In this document: positions 12,301 to 26,006 of the stretch, one piece after another
Layout: every line of letters starts with the position of its first letter
How positions within the stretch are numbered: the stretch's first letter is position 1
Origin: Edolisoma coerulescens
Lineage: Eukaryota > Chordata > Aves > Passeriformes > Campephagidae
Direction of reading: 5' to 3'
Assembly (NCBI GenBank): GCA_013397115.1
Contig: VWZW01000995.1
Span: 709,566-773,565, forward strand
Length of the DNA stretch: 64,000 nt
Program-made: the position numbers and the translations under genes
Notes under the pieces: model-generated
Databases searched by the model: none
The model's input: the letters and a program-made list of their open reading frames with translations, nothing else
What the model was told of the DNA's origin: nothing

Positions 12301-15300
12301 CTTTGTCGTAGAAATGACTGCTGTTTAAGTCAACTTCTAATTGTTTTGTACAACCAATTTTCCTAAAAGGAAAGAGGGGCTTCTCCGTCTGTATAGAAGG
12401 GAACTTTGTTGAAAGAACTGGAATTAAAAATTTGTAAATAAAGTATTGGGATACATAAATGCAATAGTTCTACCTAACATCACCTAATATGCTCATGGAA
12501 AATATGACGCTATGTTTAAGGCGTTAGTCTAAAAAGGACTAAAAACATTATGTATTATGCCCTGATGTAAGCTCAAGCTACTCCTACTCAATCATGACAG
12601 AGTGACTGACTGTTCTTTAGCCAACTATTATTTTTCAATTTTATCCTTATGGAAACCTCACTATTTTTGCAGAATCATAAATCATCATTTATTTCAGGCT
12701 GATCCAATTTAGTAACTGTTTATCTCTTGTTACATAGCTGCATTCATTTTTAAAGTACACAGTTTTATAGACAGTGATCCATTGTATCTTGCTTTCCTTT
12801 TCCAGTCTTTTACCTTAGAAAAGTATCAAAGGTTACTTATATTTACTCCATTGAACCTTAACACTTTGATTGAAATGAAATATGAAAACACTATGCTAAT
12901 TTGTGTGATTGTTTACAATTGAGGGTTTTTGTTAGTCTTACAAAATCACTTGCTCCTTTTTTTTTTTTTCCATGCCCAGACAAAGCAAAGGCTAGTTATT
13001 GCATGTCAAAGGAATGGATATTGATATGTGTCAGAAGTGTTTCTGAATGTGAGAAGGCTTCTTTCTAATCCATACTTTCCACCTGAGTATCTTGAGTCTG
13101 CAGTGTTGTTATTGTGGTTACTAGTGCAAGGTAATCTCAGCATCTTTAGAGGAAAGGAAATTGCCACTCAACCAGTATCACCCCTGGAAGAATGAGGAAC
13201 AGAGACTTAGATTTTGGAAGGAAAAATGTAGAAAACAGCTGATGCAGAGTTGTTTTTCATATTGTGTATCACTGCATAGACATCTCACTGTGTGGTTTTT
13301 TGCTGGATGTTTCCTCACTGTCTGCATTAATACAACAGGATTTATATCAGCTACGTTCCCAGCAGACCTCTAAAGCTTGTGTAACTCTCCCTCGAATGTC
13401 ATGATGAAAGGTGTGTGTCATTTAACATTCTTGTTACCTGTGATTTAATACAAAATACACAGGGAAATAATATAGTATGCTTTTAATTCATTAGTGACTC
13501 TGATATGATGCTGGTCACAATGTGTGGTTTGTTGTGAGTGTTTTTTTAGTGGTATCTGCATGGGTAGGACTGATTGATTATTTCTAGATGATGGCATACC
13601 TGATTTTAGGCCAAGCTGCTGTCTGTCTGTGCATGAGCTGGGGGACAGCATTGGTCACTGTGGTGCTGGGGCCATGGATGAAGCTTATGAGGCCTGGTTG
13701 TCCTGAGATCATCTCCAAATCTGTTACCGTTCTCAGGCATGGCTGTGCCAGCAAGTGAATTCATTCAGCTGCATTATACATGCTGTGGAATAGTCCATCA
13801 GGAAAAGATGTTGGTGACTGTCACAGAAATACATTGCTCTGAAAAAAAAGAAGAGAAACTGAATCATTGGGAGGAGTTTCCTCGCTGAGCTGCCCATACC
13901 AGGACAGTCACTTAGTTCAGAGGGACATGTCCTGCAGGACACTGTCCCAGTATAATGTTAAGCCAAATACCATGAGTGATAACGCTATTCTTTATGCCTC
14001 ATTATATAGTTAGAACCTGTCACAAAAGATTAGAAGCCAGTTTCTATCACTTTTGACACAAGTATAAGCCAGGAGCAGTTTTGCTGGATTACTACAACAG
14101 TAAACTGCAAAGTATTTCTTATCAAGAGACAAATTTAGTTTTATGTGGAATGAGGATGGGTGCTACTGTACCACAGGTTTCAAGGAGTTGTGATTGAGTC
14201 TGACCCATACCACAACATTGTTCACAGTGTTTCAGCTCTGAAGCAATTCTCCCAAGACCAACTGAGATAATGAAATGGGAAGCATTTTTCATTCTTGTAA
14301 TGTGAAAACTGCCATAGAAGTGTGATTGTGGTGCCTGGCAAGGCAAGTTACATTCTCAGTGCTTTAAAAATGGTGAGATTTTGTTAATCATATGTTCTTC
14401 AATTGTTGCTGAAGCTATCTGATGAGTTTTCATTTTGCTAATGTTATGCAATTTTATGCAATAGCTTTGATTTGTAAGTTCCCCCATACAAAGTTTTAAT
14501 TAACAGTATGTGATTTGGGATGAAATGACAAACCTCTTGTCATGATTGTTGATTCAAACACAGTACAGGAAGTGTTGGAAGTCTAAAGGCAATTGAGTTC
14601 CTGCAAGGGATTAGTGATTCAGTCCTAAGCAGAGGAGTGGCTATCCTACCATTAACTCCTGCCACTTTATTGCCTAAGCAGAAAAGATGCTCTTAGAGCC
14701 CAACAACTTTGGCTAGAGCTTTCTCATTAGTGTCAGCCTGTGAAGGATCCAAACCTAAAATGTCTGTGTTTGATCTCTATGGAAAATAAGGTGAGCCTGT
14801 TCTTTTGTCTCTGTGAGTAAATTTATTTTTTTATTCCAAGGAAGTAATGGTGATGTTGTTTGTAAAAGTTTGGAAAACCCTAAATTCTTATTTCTTGTTC
14901 ATTTCTGTTAGCTTTTGAGTAAAGACAATGGTTAATTAGATAGCAAATACCATCAAGAACCAGGATGCGAGAAAAGTATTTCATAGGGTTGATTCACTGC
15001 AGTATTTTTGTGAAGTTTGGGTCTTAACACGTTTCTATCTTGCATTCTTGAATGTGAAAATACATGAGAAAGCAAGTCTGTTCATCCCCTGGCATTGCAC
15101 AGGCTTCAGTCACATTTTCAGACAGAGAAAGAGGAACAAAATAAGCTCTTAGCAGAGCTGTATCTCTTAAGAGAAGTTATGCAGTGAGATACAAGCCAGC
15201 TTTGTATTTTTGTATTGTGTAAAATTACGGAAAGATGAAAGAGGAAGAGCCTTAGGTTTTATTGCAAGATACTGAACAGAAGATTCTCCAGACAGGAATG

Positions 15301-17789
15301 TATAGGAAATTCTTGCTTGTTCTCGTTCTGCCCTGGTAAGTTAAAGAACAGTTTCATCTGGGTGCACAGATGAATGCACAGTAATCTTTTGGATGAGTCT
15401 TTGAGGTGAATTTGACCAGGATGTGTGTGCTTCCACAGAGACCTTCAACATCAACATCAGACTTGAGATAAGGAGTTGTTTCCTGAATGTTTTGGTTGAA
15501 TTTTCTCTGCATTAGTTGATTTTATGCAGACTTCCTGAATGAATGGAGAGGAGTGGGAAGCACTATTTAATATGATTAATTATGTTTGTGTATTTAGTAG
15601 AAAATAGCTTTTAAAATACAGCGTGTTCTGGTTTTTTCTCGAAGGAGCTTTTTAATTGCAGTGAGTACTGTGCTTCAAAATGTCTCTTTTGAAGATGAGT
15701 TTTATTTGGTGCTCAGCTTGTTGTTTTAAATAAAACTCCTTACATGTTCTGGTGAATATTTGCAGGTGATGAAGGGAGTCAAAGTAACCACATAAGAGCA
15801 CCAGGTGTATTAAACTGGGGAAGAAAGTAGTTACCTGAGCTGTAAAATTCTGGACTTAACGTGCTTATTATTGCAAACTGGGACATTGGCTCCATGCCAT
15901 CTCCAGGTGTGTCAGTCACAGGCTCAGTCTATGCAGCAGTACTCAACTATATTTTGAAGGGCTTTTAAATAAACAGCTGGCTGCCACAGAGTATTTGAGA
16001 GCTGGAAGTTATGGGTCTTAGTAACAAACAACAAATTGTAGGGCAAAGTTCACTATTTAAGAGTACCTTCATTTCCTGCCAATGACACTTAACTGTTCCA
16101 AGGCTACTTTTGTTTAAAGTCTTCTTTCTCTGACCTTTGCCAGGTTTCAGAATCTCTGGATTGGAATATTCAGGATCTCAGTCTTTGAATATTACTCAAG
16201 GGGCATGTCGAATATGACAATAATCTCTCTAGAGTTCATTCCCAAACTTCTTGGATTTTGCAGATATGGAAAAAATGACTATTTATAAGGTCATGATTAG
16301 AGTATCCCTCCATTGTGCCATCAGGAAAAGTTAAAACAAGCACTTCTCTGCTGATTCTGTGCAACTGCTGCTTGCCAGCAAATTAGCTTGCATATGAATC
16401 TTTCACATATTTGGAAGAGGATTTTTTATGCCACTTACATCCTACTGTGTGGACACAGGTTCTAGCACACCAAATTTCTCTTTGCTAAGGTAGGTGTTGC
16501 TTTCTTGTAGTTATTACGAAAAAAGCAACACCTTTTTCTCTTCCTTTTTGCCCCTCAGCAAAGCCTCAGGCAACTGTCTTCAGAAGAATTTAGTGCTAGG
16601 GACACACCACCTAGTAAAATTTTCACGGACATGATTTCCATTAAGGGAAACAGTGGAACACAGATAATCCCATAAGAATTGGCCACTGATAGGGGAGGAT
16701 TTTTGTATTGCTGTTCAAGTTTAACACATATTGTGTTATTTAATTTAAATATTGCACAGAATAAAATGCTTATTCTCTATCTTTGTTCATAAAATCTTCA
16801 GTACTAAACCAGACATCTAATTGAAACAGCACTTATCTATCCTGTCACTCCTAATTGCATACATTTAGTGATGATATACTCTTTTTCATATATATATATG
16901 AGAGCAAACAAAGCTGTAATGCAGTAATATATTTTTTCAGTCAGGCTCACTGTTGAAACCATTCCATTGCCAGAGCAGGTTAGATGGAACAACACGAAGT
17001 CTGTGCTCCTGCTTTTGTAAGAACAATGCCAAGTATTGTCATTTAAAGAAGATGAATAGAGCTGTAAAAATGTGGCAGCTTCACAATTGCTAATAGTTCT
17101 ACACAATCCAATAGAAAACTAAGTCCACTACTGAATTTCTGAAGTTGGGTCAATAAAAGTAACGCTCTCCATACAGTTTTGTGGGAAGCAGGAATTATTT
17201 CTGTGCAATACTGTAGTTATCCCACTTACTAGGTTCTATGCAGTTTGCAAAAGCAAACACGTCAATAATTTAAAACAGAGAACAAATATGGATAAGTTTT
17301 GCTTTCTGATTTCTTTTCCCCACAGAGAAGAGCACTGAAGCTATGACAAATGCTTAGATGCCCCATTGGTAGCTCTAGGAGCAGTTAGGTAAAGATTCTA
17401 AATTGTCACATAGTATTTTTTCTACTGAACTTATATGCACATTTTGTATGTTATGCAGTGACTGTAAAATGCAGCAAAGTGAAAAAGTTTGCCTTAAAAT
17501 TTGAAGATCATACAAGATTTATGAATTCCCATCTTTAAAACTTAAGAGCATCTATTTGGGTAGATATTTAAAAAGAACAGAGAAGTTAATTCTTTAATAC
17601 TTTGAAAAATGAGGCACTTCTTTTTAAATTTTGAATCTTCATAAAGTTAGGGGTTGGGCAGTTTTTAAGGCTAGCTTGTTATACATTGTTTTTCATCTTA
17701 AAATTGCTAGAAAATTCTGGTAAAGAGTAGCAAACTGACAGGACCAGACTTGAGCTTGCCATTGATGTGTATTGTTTCTATATCCTTAG

Positions 17790-17980
17790 GGACATGAAGC
17801 CTTTCAGGGAGGCTTTCAAGAGGAAGAGATAATAAATTGCTCTGAAGTTGATACAAGCCTCTCTGGGAAAAAGAGCTGGGTCTGGAAAGCCTGTGATAGA
17901 GAGCAGCTGTTTTCAGATACCTGCATTAAATCTCAGACGTGCTTTCCTGCCAGCTGCTGCAGCACAGAAGATTAGCAGAT
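17790..17980 (+). other. MOB3B: MOB3B 5' UTR portion of first coding exon, with a short upstream ORF
   Basis: This is the probable untranslated leader upstream of the MOB3B ATG. An acceptor-like sequence (T-rich, ending CCTTAG) finishes at 17789, so the exon probably starts at 17790. The exact boundary is inferred. The segment contains an upstream ATG at 17794 that opens a 12-codon reading frame ending in TAA, entirely before the main start. It also contains the in-frame TAA at 17927-17929 that fixes the MOB3B start at 17981. A GTG at 17939 is in frame with the protein but is not a plausible vertebrate start. Confidence 0.55.
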
Positions 17981-18398
17981 ATGTCCATAGCACTCAAGCA
18001 AGTCTTTAATAAAGATAAGACTTTCCGCCCGAAACGCAAGTTTGAACCTGGAACCCAGAGGTTTGAACTTCACAAACGAGCACAAGCATCTCTTAACTCA
18101 GGCGTGGACTTGAAAGCAGCTGTGCAGTTGCCCAGTGGAGAAGACGTGAATGACTGGGTGGCTGTTCATGTTGTTGACTTCTTCAATAGGATCAACCTCA
18201 TTTATGGAACTATCTGTGAGTTCTGCACAGAGAGGACCTGCCCAGTGATGTCTGGAGGCCCTAAGTATGAGTACCGGTGGCAGGATGACTTGAAGTACAA
18301 GAAGCCCACAGCATTGCCAGCGCCCCAATATATGAATCTTCTCATGGATTGGATCGAGGTGCAAATCAACAATGAGGATATATTTCCTACAAGTGTAG
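17981..18398 (+). CDS. MOB3B: MOB3B coding exon 1 (residues 1-139 and first base of codon 140)
   Basis: This is the first coding exon of MOB kinase activator 3B, an intracellular Mob1/phocein-family adaptor that binds and modulates NDR/LATS and MST-type kinases in Hippo-related signalling. The translation opens [15 protein letters not shown], the start I recall for vertebrate MOB3B and unlike MOB3A. The Mob domain begins around residue 35. Two of the four zinc ligands are present, Cys82 and Cys87, within [11 protein letters not shown], followed by the family's GGPKYEYRW block. The ATG at 17981 is chosen because an in-frame TAA lies upstream at 17927-17929 and no other ATG intervenes; G is at -3. 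The exon ends one base into codon 140 at a consensus donor, GTAAGT, at 18399. There are no frameshifts or stops. Identity is very secure; the family's biochemistry is from general knowledge. Confidence 0.97.
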
Positions 18399-21300
18399 GT
18401 AAGTGTAAGGAAGAAGTCCTAAAGCATAAACTGCCTTTCATTCTTGTACTAAGCATGTTCTCTTCCCACCTTCATTTTTAGGTTCAACATTAAAGCTGTT
18501 GAACAGCAGGTGGGGAGGAGGAGAGATCAGAAATAGTGTGCAGTGTATGAAATGTTAACTGTGGTTGCTAGGTATGGTAGTGTTTGTTAGCCTTAAATGT
18601 TTTTCCTTGATGAGCCTCTTGGGTTAATCACTGAGGGTGATCAGCATTGCATTAATACCTTCTTGAAAGCTAATCAAATTTGTATGGCTTTGTATTTTGT
18701 CTGGCTACTTAGATGGATGCAGAATGGATGGAAAGCAAAACTAGTAAGAGTGCTCCCCTAGTGTGTACATCTATGTACAACAGTGGAGAGTCAGGAATGC
18801 AGTGAACTTTGTCCTCCCACCATCTCTTGATTTCTCATCCAAAACTCACAAGTTGGGAAATGAATATTCTCCAAAGTATTGTTTTCAGTACTGTATATAA
18901 CTAATAAGCATTGCTATTATTTAAGCAGATAGCCCAGATGACAGAGCTGTTAAGAGCTTCACAAATTTCCTTTTTTAATATTCTCTGTGAAGAGTGGCAC
19001 AAGTCAGTTGAAGTATCCTTGCTGAAATAGTTCCTTCTGGATAAGGTCAACTTAACAGAAGAGTGCATTGTGCAGTGTAGACAGCATAAATATTTAGCTG
19101 TGGCAGCATGCAACAACAAAAAAAATGTTATACCTTAGGAATGTCAGTGCACTTGCATGATTTTTAGCAGTTTTAGTTAATGGGTCCTGATTTACTTCTT
19201 TCGAATGGAAAAGCTGGGAGCTTGCTGTACGAGATGTAAGCTGTTACATACTAGTTGGCCCAGAGGATTAACAAACAAGAAGAATGCCATATGTTCATAT
19301 TAGTTCAACCCAATATTTTGGAGTTTATAGGCAGCTAGGGCCTGCAACTAATTGGTATAGGATGCATCAAGAGACTGTGTCTATCAGTGTTTCCAGACCT
19401 TTGAAATACCTTATTCTTGGACTTGATGGGTATTTATCTGGACAAACCTGTGGTTTGTTTCTTAGTTTCTATCACTCTTCTGTTCCACTCTAATAGGCAG
19501 AAAGGATGCATTAACTACATTTTTAATCTGGACTTTGACAGCATCGCAAGAAGAAGGAGGATATCAGAGGAAGCAGTATCATATATTTTGCGTAGTGAAA
19601 AATGGGTTTGATTTCTCAACCATTTGGTTTTTGTTTCTTCAGGATAAATGATATTTGGAGTTGAAGATTGGTTAAAGGTACAGAGAAATAGGTGATTTTG
19701 CTTCCACTGGTATTTCTGCAGGCTTTTGTTATACCAAGTTTCTACCTTGGAGTATTCCAGTATTGTTCTGTTTTCTTGTGGTTTGCATATGTAGAAACGG
19801 TTGTCTGTCAGCAGATATGGGGAGCAGGTAGAACACTGGTGTGCTGATGGGTTTTACTGAACCACTAATGGTGTCTAACACACAAGCATTCAGCCCTAGA
19901 TGTTCCCCCATTATATTTGTAGTAAGATACTTGTGAAGGAACTTTTATCCTGATGGCTCACCTGTTGTAAGCTAAAAATGAAATCAGTAAATACTCTCAG
20001 TCTACAGGTTTTCTCCTCCCAACAGCTTCTACTGTTGTTGATTAAATCAAACATGAAACTGAAGAAGGGGAAAGGCACCTGGTCTCTAAAATGGGGCTGG
20101 ACTCTGATAAAAGTCAAAACAGGAAAGCTCAATGTTCATGAAAAGCTTTGTCTCGCTCTCAATTGACCCAAAGGAAAGGGACAGGTCAGCTTGTATTGGA
20201 CTGTGCTCTATTCGTATGACAGACTGAGATGATTGACAGTCCCATAAAGCGATTCTATAGATACCTTTAGAGCATTACTGGAGCAGCACCTGTACTCCTA
20301 TTCCTTTCTTGCCTCCTCTTCAGCCTTTGTTGCAGATACCGTACTGGCCCCCTGCGTACTTCTCATTATCTTTTTGATTTACTACTTTTCATATGAAACT
20401 GTTGATAAAATTGTTTGGCAGGCCTTAGATCTTTCAATTCAGAAACAGATATATGCTATGTTGAATTTGGTGTTCTAAGTATCTCTTACGTCAGCAAGTC
20501 CCCACTTAGGCACTCAAAACAGTCAAAGGGAAGTTTGGATCTGTTCCTGCAGTAAGTTGCCTTTCAAAAGAATCTTTCTGATTGATTTTCACATCCGTCC
20601 CATATTTTTCACATCCGTACCTGCCAACCTGAGTACTGCTTGTAAAGCTGTTGAATGAAATGCAGTCACTGAGCATGTGTATTGTTACCTCTTCTGCATT
20701 TCACAAGTGATCGGAGAGGGAACCTTTGTTGCTGTATTTGTTCCTACCTGTTCTGCAGTAGCCTTTGGTTAGATGTACCATAGGCATAGTACTAATTAAA
20801 ATCTCTATTTTCATTCATATAAATTAATGGTGATGAATATGACAATTGTTCGTTCTTCAAAGCAGCTGAAATAGATCTTGAAATATGATATACTCAGAAA
20901 ACAAAACAAGCTTATGTATGCCCTTACTAATAGGACAACAGTTTTCAAGTGTTGAGTGGCTGTAACTTGAGATTACTTTATTGCTTTGAGTCTTTCTAGT
21001 CTGCAGATAATTGTTCTGGAAAAAAAATATCCAGTGGATGGTATTTGGATTGACTTTTCCATTAGCAAATAAGTTTGGTGAAGAGGTCCAGAGATGGATT
21101 GATAAGAGCTGTTCACAGAAACCCTGAACACACTTTTCTCAGCTTAATCCTATTAAACTTTTCCTCTTTCATTTGGCATATCTCATGCAAACTATCTAAA
21201 AAAGGGTTTCAAGAACTGTAATTAAGTGCAGCTTCCACTGAGGAGCTAGTTTCAAGGTAAATAATTTCAGACTAGGGATAGCCAAGTTTGGTGGGATCTT

Positions 21301-22588
21301 TCATTTTGTGGTGGTAGTGTTCCTCTGTGGTTTAAAAAAAAAATGACCACTAATGCAGTTGAGTTATAAATTGTTAAAAATGTTATATTTAACCTTGTCA
21401 GTGTTTATACTGGCACAATGGCCTCTGGCCTCTTACCAGTCAACCTGTGGTCTGGTGTTTCCTCTCTGCTTTCCCCAGTCCTTCTGGTTTACTCATTTTC
21501 TGGTAAAGAGCCTCTTCCCTCAACCACTCTCCCACTTACAGTGGACTGGTTGCATGGAAACTGAAGAACTGTCAAGATAAAAGCAGGTGCTGAATATCAG
21601 GACCACTTCTTTGTAGAGCAAAACTTTAAGGACTGGTTTTGTAAAATGTCCTCACAGTGTGTAGAGGATTGCAGACATGATTATGTTCTTGTTATTATTT
21701 CCACCATTATCAATTTCTTTATCCATTTAAGTGGATTTAAGGCATGTAAGAAGCTGACAGCTCTGGAAACAAGCTCTGTAGATACCCATATACAGACCTC
21801 TCTCAGTCCTCAGTGAGTGAGAATGCAGTAATAGAACAGAGGAGAGTCTGTATGCCTGCTTAGCCACTCCAGTGAAGCTACCCATCCCCAACATGAATTT
21901 TGTAATGTGCTTGTGGTTTATTTAGCTTCAGGGTACATTCTTTTTTATTTGGTAAATACTAGTTGCTCTTTAGGGCACCTAGTAGTCTCACTGTTTAACA
22001 CTTTTCAAGGAATATATTTCTCAGCTTTTGGTAAACAGTCTGAAAAAATAATTTGGAGTGGAAAGCAGTAGATCCTTGCATTGCATGGAACATATGCAGT
22101 TTTTGTTGAACTGTAATTGTCAGCTTTCACCATATGAATTTTGGCAGTGTCAATAAGGTGCTAAGAAAGAAAGCAGCTCTATTCTTCTCTGCTCCCTTTA
22201 AATCCTGATTCCCAAACGTGATAAATTCAGTTGCTTTAGGTTCTTTCCTCTACTCATTGTAGCCTTAAATTGGGAGTAATTATGTCTTGTTTGGATTTTC
22301 AGTGAATGGAATGCTGAGTTTTTTCTGTTGTAAGAGTCACTGGAAAAGATACACAGGAATTTAAGGCCACAGGGGATTATGTCACTTAATTCTAATCTGA
22401 CCTCCAGCATCCCACAGGCCGAAGAACATCACTGTGTGATTTCTTCATCAGGTCCACAGACTGAAGTGAGAAGATGGTCAAACAACAGAAAATTTTGCTG
22501 AAATTAACAGAAGATTAACTTCTTTTCTAGTTGACATAATGAAATTTTTTTCCCAATGAAGAAAATAAAGCAGTTGAGAGACAATCCT

Positions 22589-22714
22589 GAGACACTGTGC
22601 CATCTCCATCCTTCAGGGTGTTCAAGACCAGGCAGAATAAAGCCCTGAGCAATCTGATCTGATGGGATGCTGACTTCCCAAAATCAGAGCTAGCCTTAAT
22701 TATCCTGTGATTCT
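22589..22714 (+). mobile_element. CR1 LINE, short 3' tail fragment
   Basis: About 125 bp resemble the CR1 3' end: a 'ccatctccatccttcagggtgttcaagacc'-type block, then the 'ctgagcaatctgatctgatggga' region and a terminal 'tcctgtgattct'. It is diverged and strongly 5'-truncated. Confidence 0.75.
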
Positions 22715-23805
22715 TAATTCTAATTTCAGCACTGCCAGGCTGCCTAAGGAACTAAAAGAGCTAAATTGATTAAAACCTGATTAAGCAGTTTAAGAAACCA
22801 CAGTTTGATGCTTAAAGGTAGTACAAAATCACTGTTAAGCTGTGAGAGCTTTTGTATAGGAGGATTAAAAAAGTTGTTAATGTAATCAAGGAGCCTAGTT
22901 ATGGCTGATCAAAATTAAAAAATACTTTAAAAAATATTTAGAGCCTAGGACTTCTGCTGAAAAATTAATGTACCTTTATAAATACTCCGGCAATTCCATG
23001 TTTGACTAGTAAGTTTGGGCAGCTAGCATCTTCAGTTTTTGCACAAAGCACGTGTGTGATGCTGCTTCCAAAAGAGGAGCCCACTATGTCACCACAATGC
23101 ACCTACAAAAGCATTCTGGAGGGTCCTTGTGGCTATGATTCAAGTTTTTCTGTGGTTTCCTACTAATGTGGTATAATTTTTCTGTATCTCTCTCCAGTAA
23201 TAATTGTTACTGCTTGGGGCACTTTTCTGCAGCAGCTGGAGAGCAGATGACTGGTGGATGTGAATAGACTCTGCGCAACTACTTTTACTGAGCAAAGGTT
23301 TCTTCACAATACAGCCTGTAGAAATGTGGGGAGAGTTTGACATCACTGACCTTTTCTTACAGTTATTTCTGTCTTATTCCTGTCTCAAAGTACGAGGAGG
23401 TATCCATGATGTGAGCAAAGGCGTGTTTGCTGGCATTTCCTCCGTATACTTTTTCTTTGGTTTTTTTGCAGGTGTTGCAATTACACTGTCTTGGAACTGC
23501 CATTGTTTCATGCACACCCCACAATAAAAAACATACAATCTCTATAGCTGGTATGTTTCCGTCTTTTTAAGACAATGCTTTGCCAAGGACCAAAGGGAGG
23601 GGTCAGATTGCAGGCTGTTAACTGGAAATTCAGTCACCCAGTGCTGGATGCATATTACTGTAGGCTACTGCCTGAAGACTAATGTAAAATCCAAACAATC
23701 CTTTCTGCTTGATGTTTACACCTGTCACACTATTGAGGATTTTGGTCTATAGAAGGGTTTTGTTTTGTAAAGCTTATCTGCTTGCCCCTGTTGCTGCCCT
23801 TTCTT

Positions 23806-23975
23806 GATGTATGTCAGGGGGTCATCAACTGCCCCAGATATATGGTAACAATTATCAGAATGAAGTGTGGTCTTAGAGGCATGAAAATAAAATTATTTAG
23901 TACTAATTCATTTAAAGTACAATCTCAATTTGACTTCACTGTTGAGTGGCTGGAGTGCCACTTAGTGTGGTTCTA
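23806..23975. repeat. 170-bp direct repeat, copy A
   Basis: This segment and 25837-26006 have the same length (170 bp) and align without gaps. By hand count they differ at 14 positions, about 92% identity. Both start GATGTATGTCAGGGGGTC and end AGTGTGGTTCTA. I see no terminal inverted repeats, poly(A) tail or coding capacity, and do not recognise the family. Confidence 0.9.
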
Positions 23976-25836
23976 TGGATGTGCTTGCCAAGAGCTTTGA
24001 ATTAATCTTTTTGTCAATGAATTAAAGAAAATTCTGCAAGACACAGACTGTTCTATGGCTATAGCTTTTTTCCAATCATTAAACTTTATGAAGTCTGTGC
24101 ATATATGTATGTCACAGCAGCAGCACAGCTATCCTCTTAGAGAGTTTGGTATCTTAAAATATAAGTCCTTGGAAAATATCAGGTAGGTATTTTACTACTA
24201 GATTACACATCTGAGCTTCCTCCTCGCATCTTTTTCCTGCCCCTGTGGCTCAGGATCTAACAGGTGATTCTAAGTAAACTAAGCTGGCAGATGAACCAGC
24301 CCAAAAACCTAGCATACTTCAAGAGTATCGTCACAGAAGATTGATGAAAATTGCATTAGTCCATTTGGATGGTGAGTGATGCAGTTTACTAGAAGCTAGC
24401 TATCTGGTCTTAGCATTGCATTACTTTCTTGCTGACTGATTATATCTTGGTGGAATTTGATTCCCTATTTGTATCTGATATCTAAAATTCCTTTATTAGT
24501 TTAGGTACTCTCCTTATACAAGAATAGGGACTGAAGCTTGGGAATAGTCTAGACAGTCCTCAAGCCGTATCATTGTTATCCTTCCCACCTGCCTTCCTCA
24601 GTGTACCCCCTTGGTTTGTTGCTAGATGTACCATCTGAGGTACATAAAGGTCCATTGCCAGCTCAGACATATGAATTAACCCATTCTTTGGTCTAGTTCT
24701 GATGATGAAAGAAAATATGTGCAGTAGAAAGTAAGTGCAAATATATTAATATATTCTCTGCTTTTCCATGAGAAGGATTTGGCACTGCTGGTATGAAGGA
24801 ATGCTGTCTCACCTGGAGAATGTGTAGTGGGAGTCTTATGCTTCGCGTGATGTGTTTTCAGTTTTATGACAGTCATTAAGGCCTAAAAAGCACTTTTGCT
24901 AACAGACTAAAAAGCAGGTCTCAGTGGCTTTCTTCCTCCATTCTTCATTTCTCACACTTGAGGAGAAAAATAAAAAGAAATCAGCTAAAGTGGTGGCATG
25001 AATGGTGGTGGAGGGAAAACTTGTGAGGAGAGGGATGTGTTAGCTGGCTCTGCAAAGGTTTCAGGATCTCTGCTCACTCTGATGCTGGTTTTGGAGGAAG
25101 AAGGAAGTACAGAACACCTGCAAGAAGTGGTGTCCCACATGGGAACTGGGGTGGTGTGTCCAGCAGCTGCCATCTCCCTTGTTGTTGAGGAATTCAGCTT
25201 TCCAGCACATTGTCATTACATACATTGTGGAACACAAATTAGTCTCTCAAAGAATCAGCAACGCCACAAACAGAACTTCTACCCTAACTGAACTTGTGAC
25301 CTCTTCTCTTTACCCACCTTCACAGCACAGCTGGTGTCTACAGTGTTAAAGTCTATGGCATGCTGGGGTTGAGCTTGTGACTAACTCAGAAAGTGTAGGA
25401 AATGTGATACCTTGAATATGCTTTGCCTTGGAAAGTGGGTTTTTGTGAACTGAGTACTCTGCATTCTGCAGTGGTGTGTGAATTCCTTCCCCTGATGGAC
25501 AAGGAGAATAGCTTATTATGTGAAACCTTATGGAACTCTGTGTCACAGGCTGCAAGGCAGAATGTGTGTAGGAGAAGAATTTACACATCATAATGACTTT
25601 GCTGGTTCGTTGTTTGGAACACAAACAAAATAAAATTCACAGGAATCCGTTTTCTTGGTGACTGCGTTTTGCTTATGGTTTTTTGCCAAGTTGAAGTTGC
25701 TTAAGCTCAGAAATACTGTAGAAAATTCATGGTAGTTCCTACTTTGAGAAATGTATTTTCATCATTAAGGTCAATCTTCTGAGGACAGCACTGGTACTTT
25801 GGGGCATGTTTTATGCAGAATCTAGCCAATGGAAGA

Positions 25837-26006
25837 GATGTATGTCAGGGGGTCGTCAGCTGTCCCAGATATATGGTAACTGTCATGAGAATGAAGTGTC
25901 GTCTTAGAGGCATGAAAATAAAATTATTTAGTCCTAATTTGTTTAAAGTATAATCTCAACTTGACTTCACTGTTGAGTGGCTGGAGTGCTACTTAGTGTG
26001 GTTCTA
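25837..26006. repeat. 170-bp direct repeat, copy B
   Basis: Second copy of the repeat at 23806-23975, in the same orientation and about 2.03 kb downstream. Sequence outside the two 170-bp blocks is unrelated on both sides, so the limits are sharp. Confidence 0.9.

Larger units (their letters stand above)
1..17789 (+). other. MOB3B: Presumed MOB3B intron 1 (upstream part outside the window)
   Basis: AT-rich, non-coding sequence upstream of the first coding exon. No CpG-island-like promoter is visible, so the MOB3B promoter and leader exon are thought to lie before position 1. It contains one ERV LTR (179-928), a GT-rich tract (about 6380-6545), an exon-like segment (8227-8325) and a CR1 fragment (about 8760-9372). 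Stretches 930-6380, 6545-8200 and 9373-17789 hold nothing I can name. ATG-initiated open frames there reach at most about 120 codons, as expected by chance. In mammals the interferon kappa gene lies in this intron on the opposite strand; I could not recognise it here. Confidence 0.6.

Noticed and set aside
1..17789. Possible interferon kappa gene in MOB3B intron 1 on the - strand, as in mammals
   Set aside because: None of the - strand frames (for example 4034-4270, 13733-13942, 14122-14346) shows a convincing interferon signature. The gene may lie further upstream or be absent; a profile search would settle it.
17939..18481. 180-codon open frame read as one protein from 17939 to 18481
   Set aside because: It begins at a GTG and runs 83 nt into intron 2. 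The real coding part is 17981-18398.
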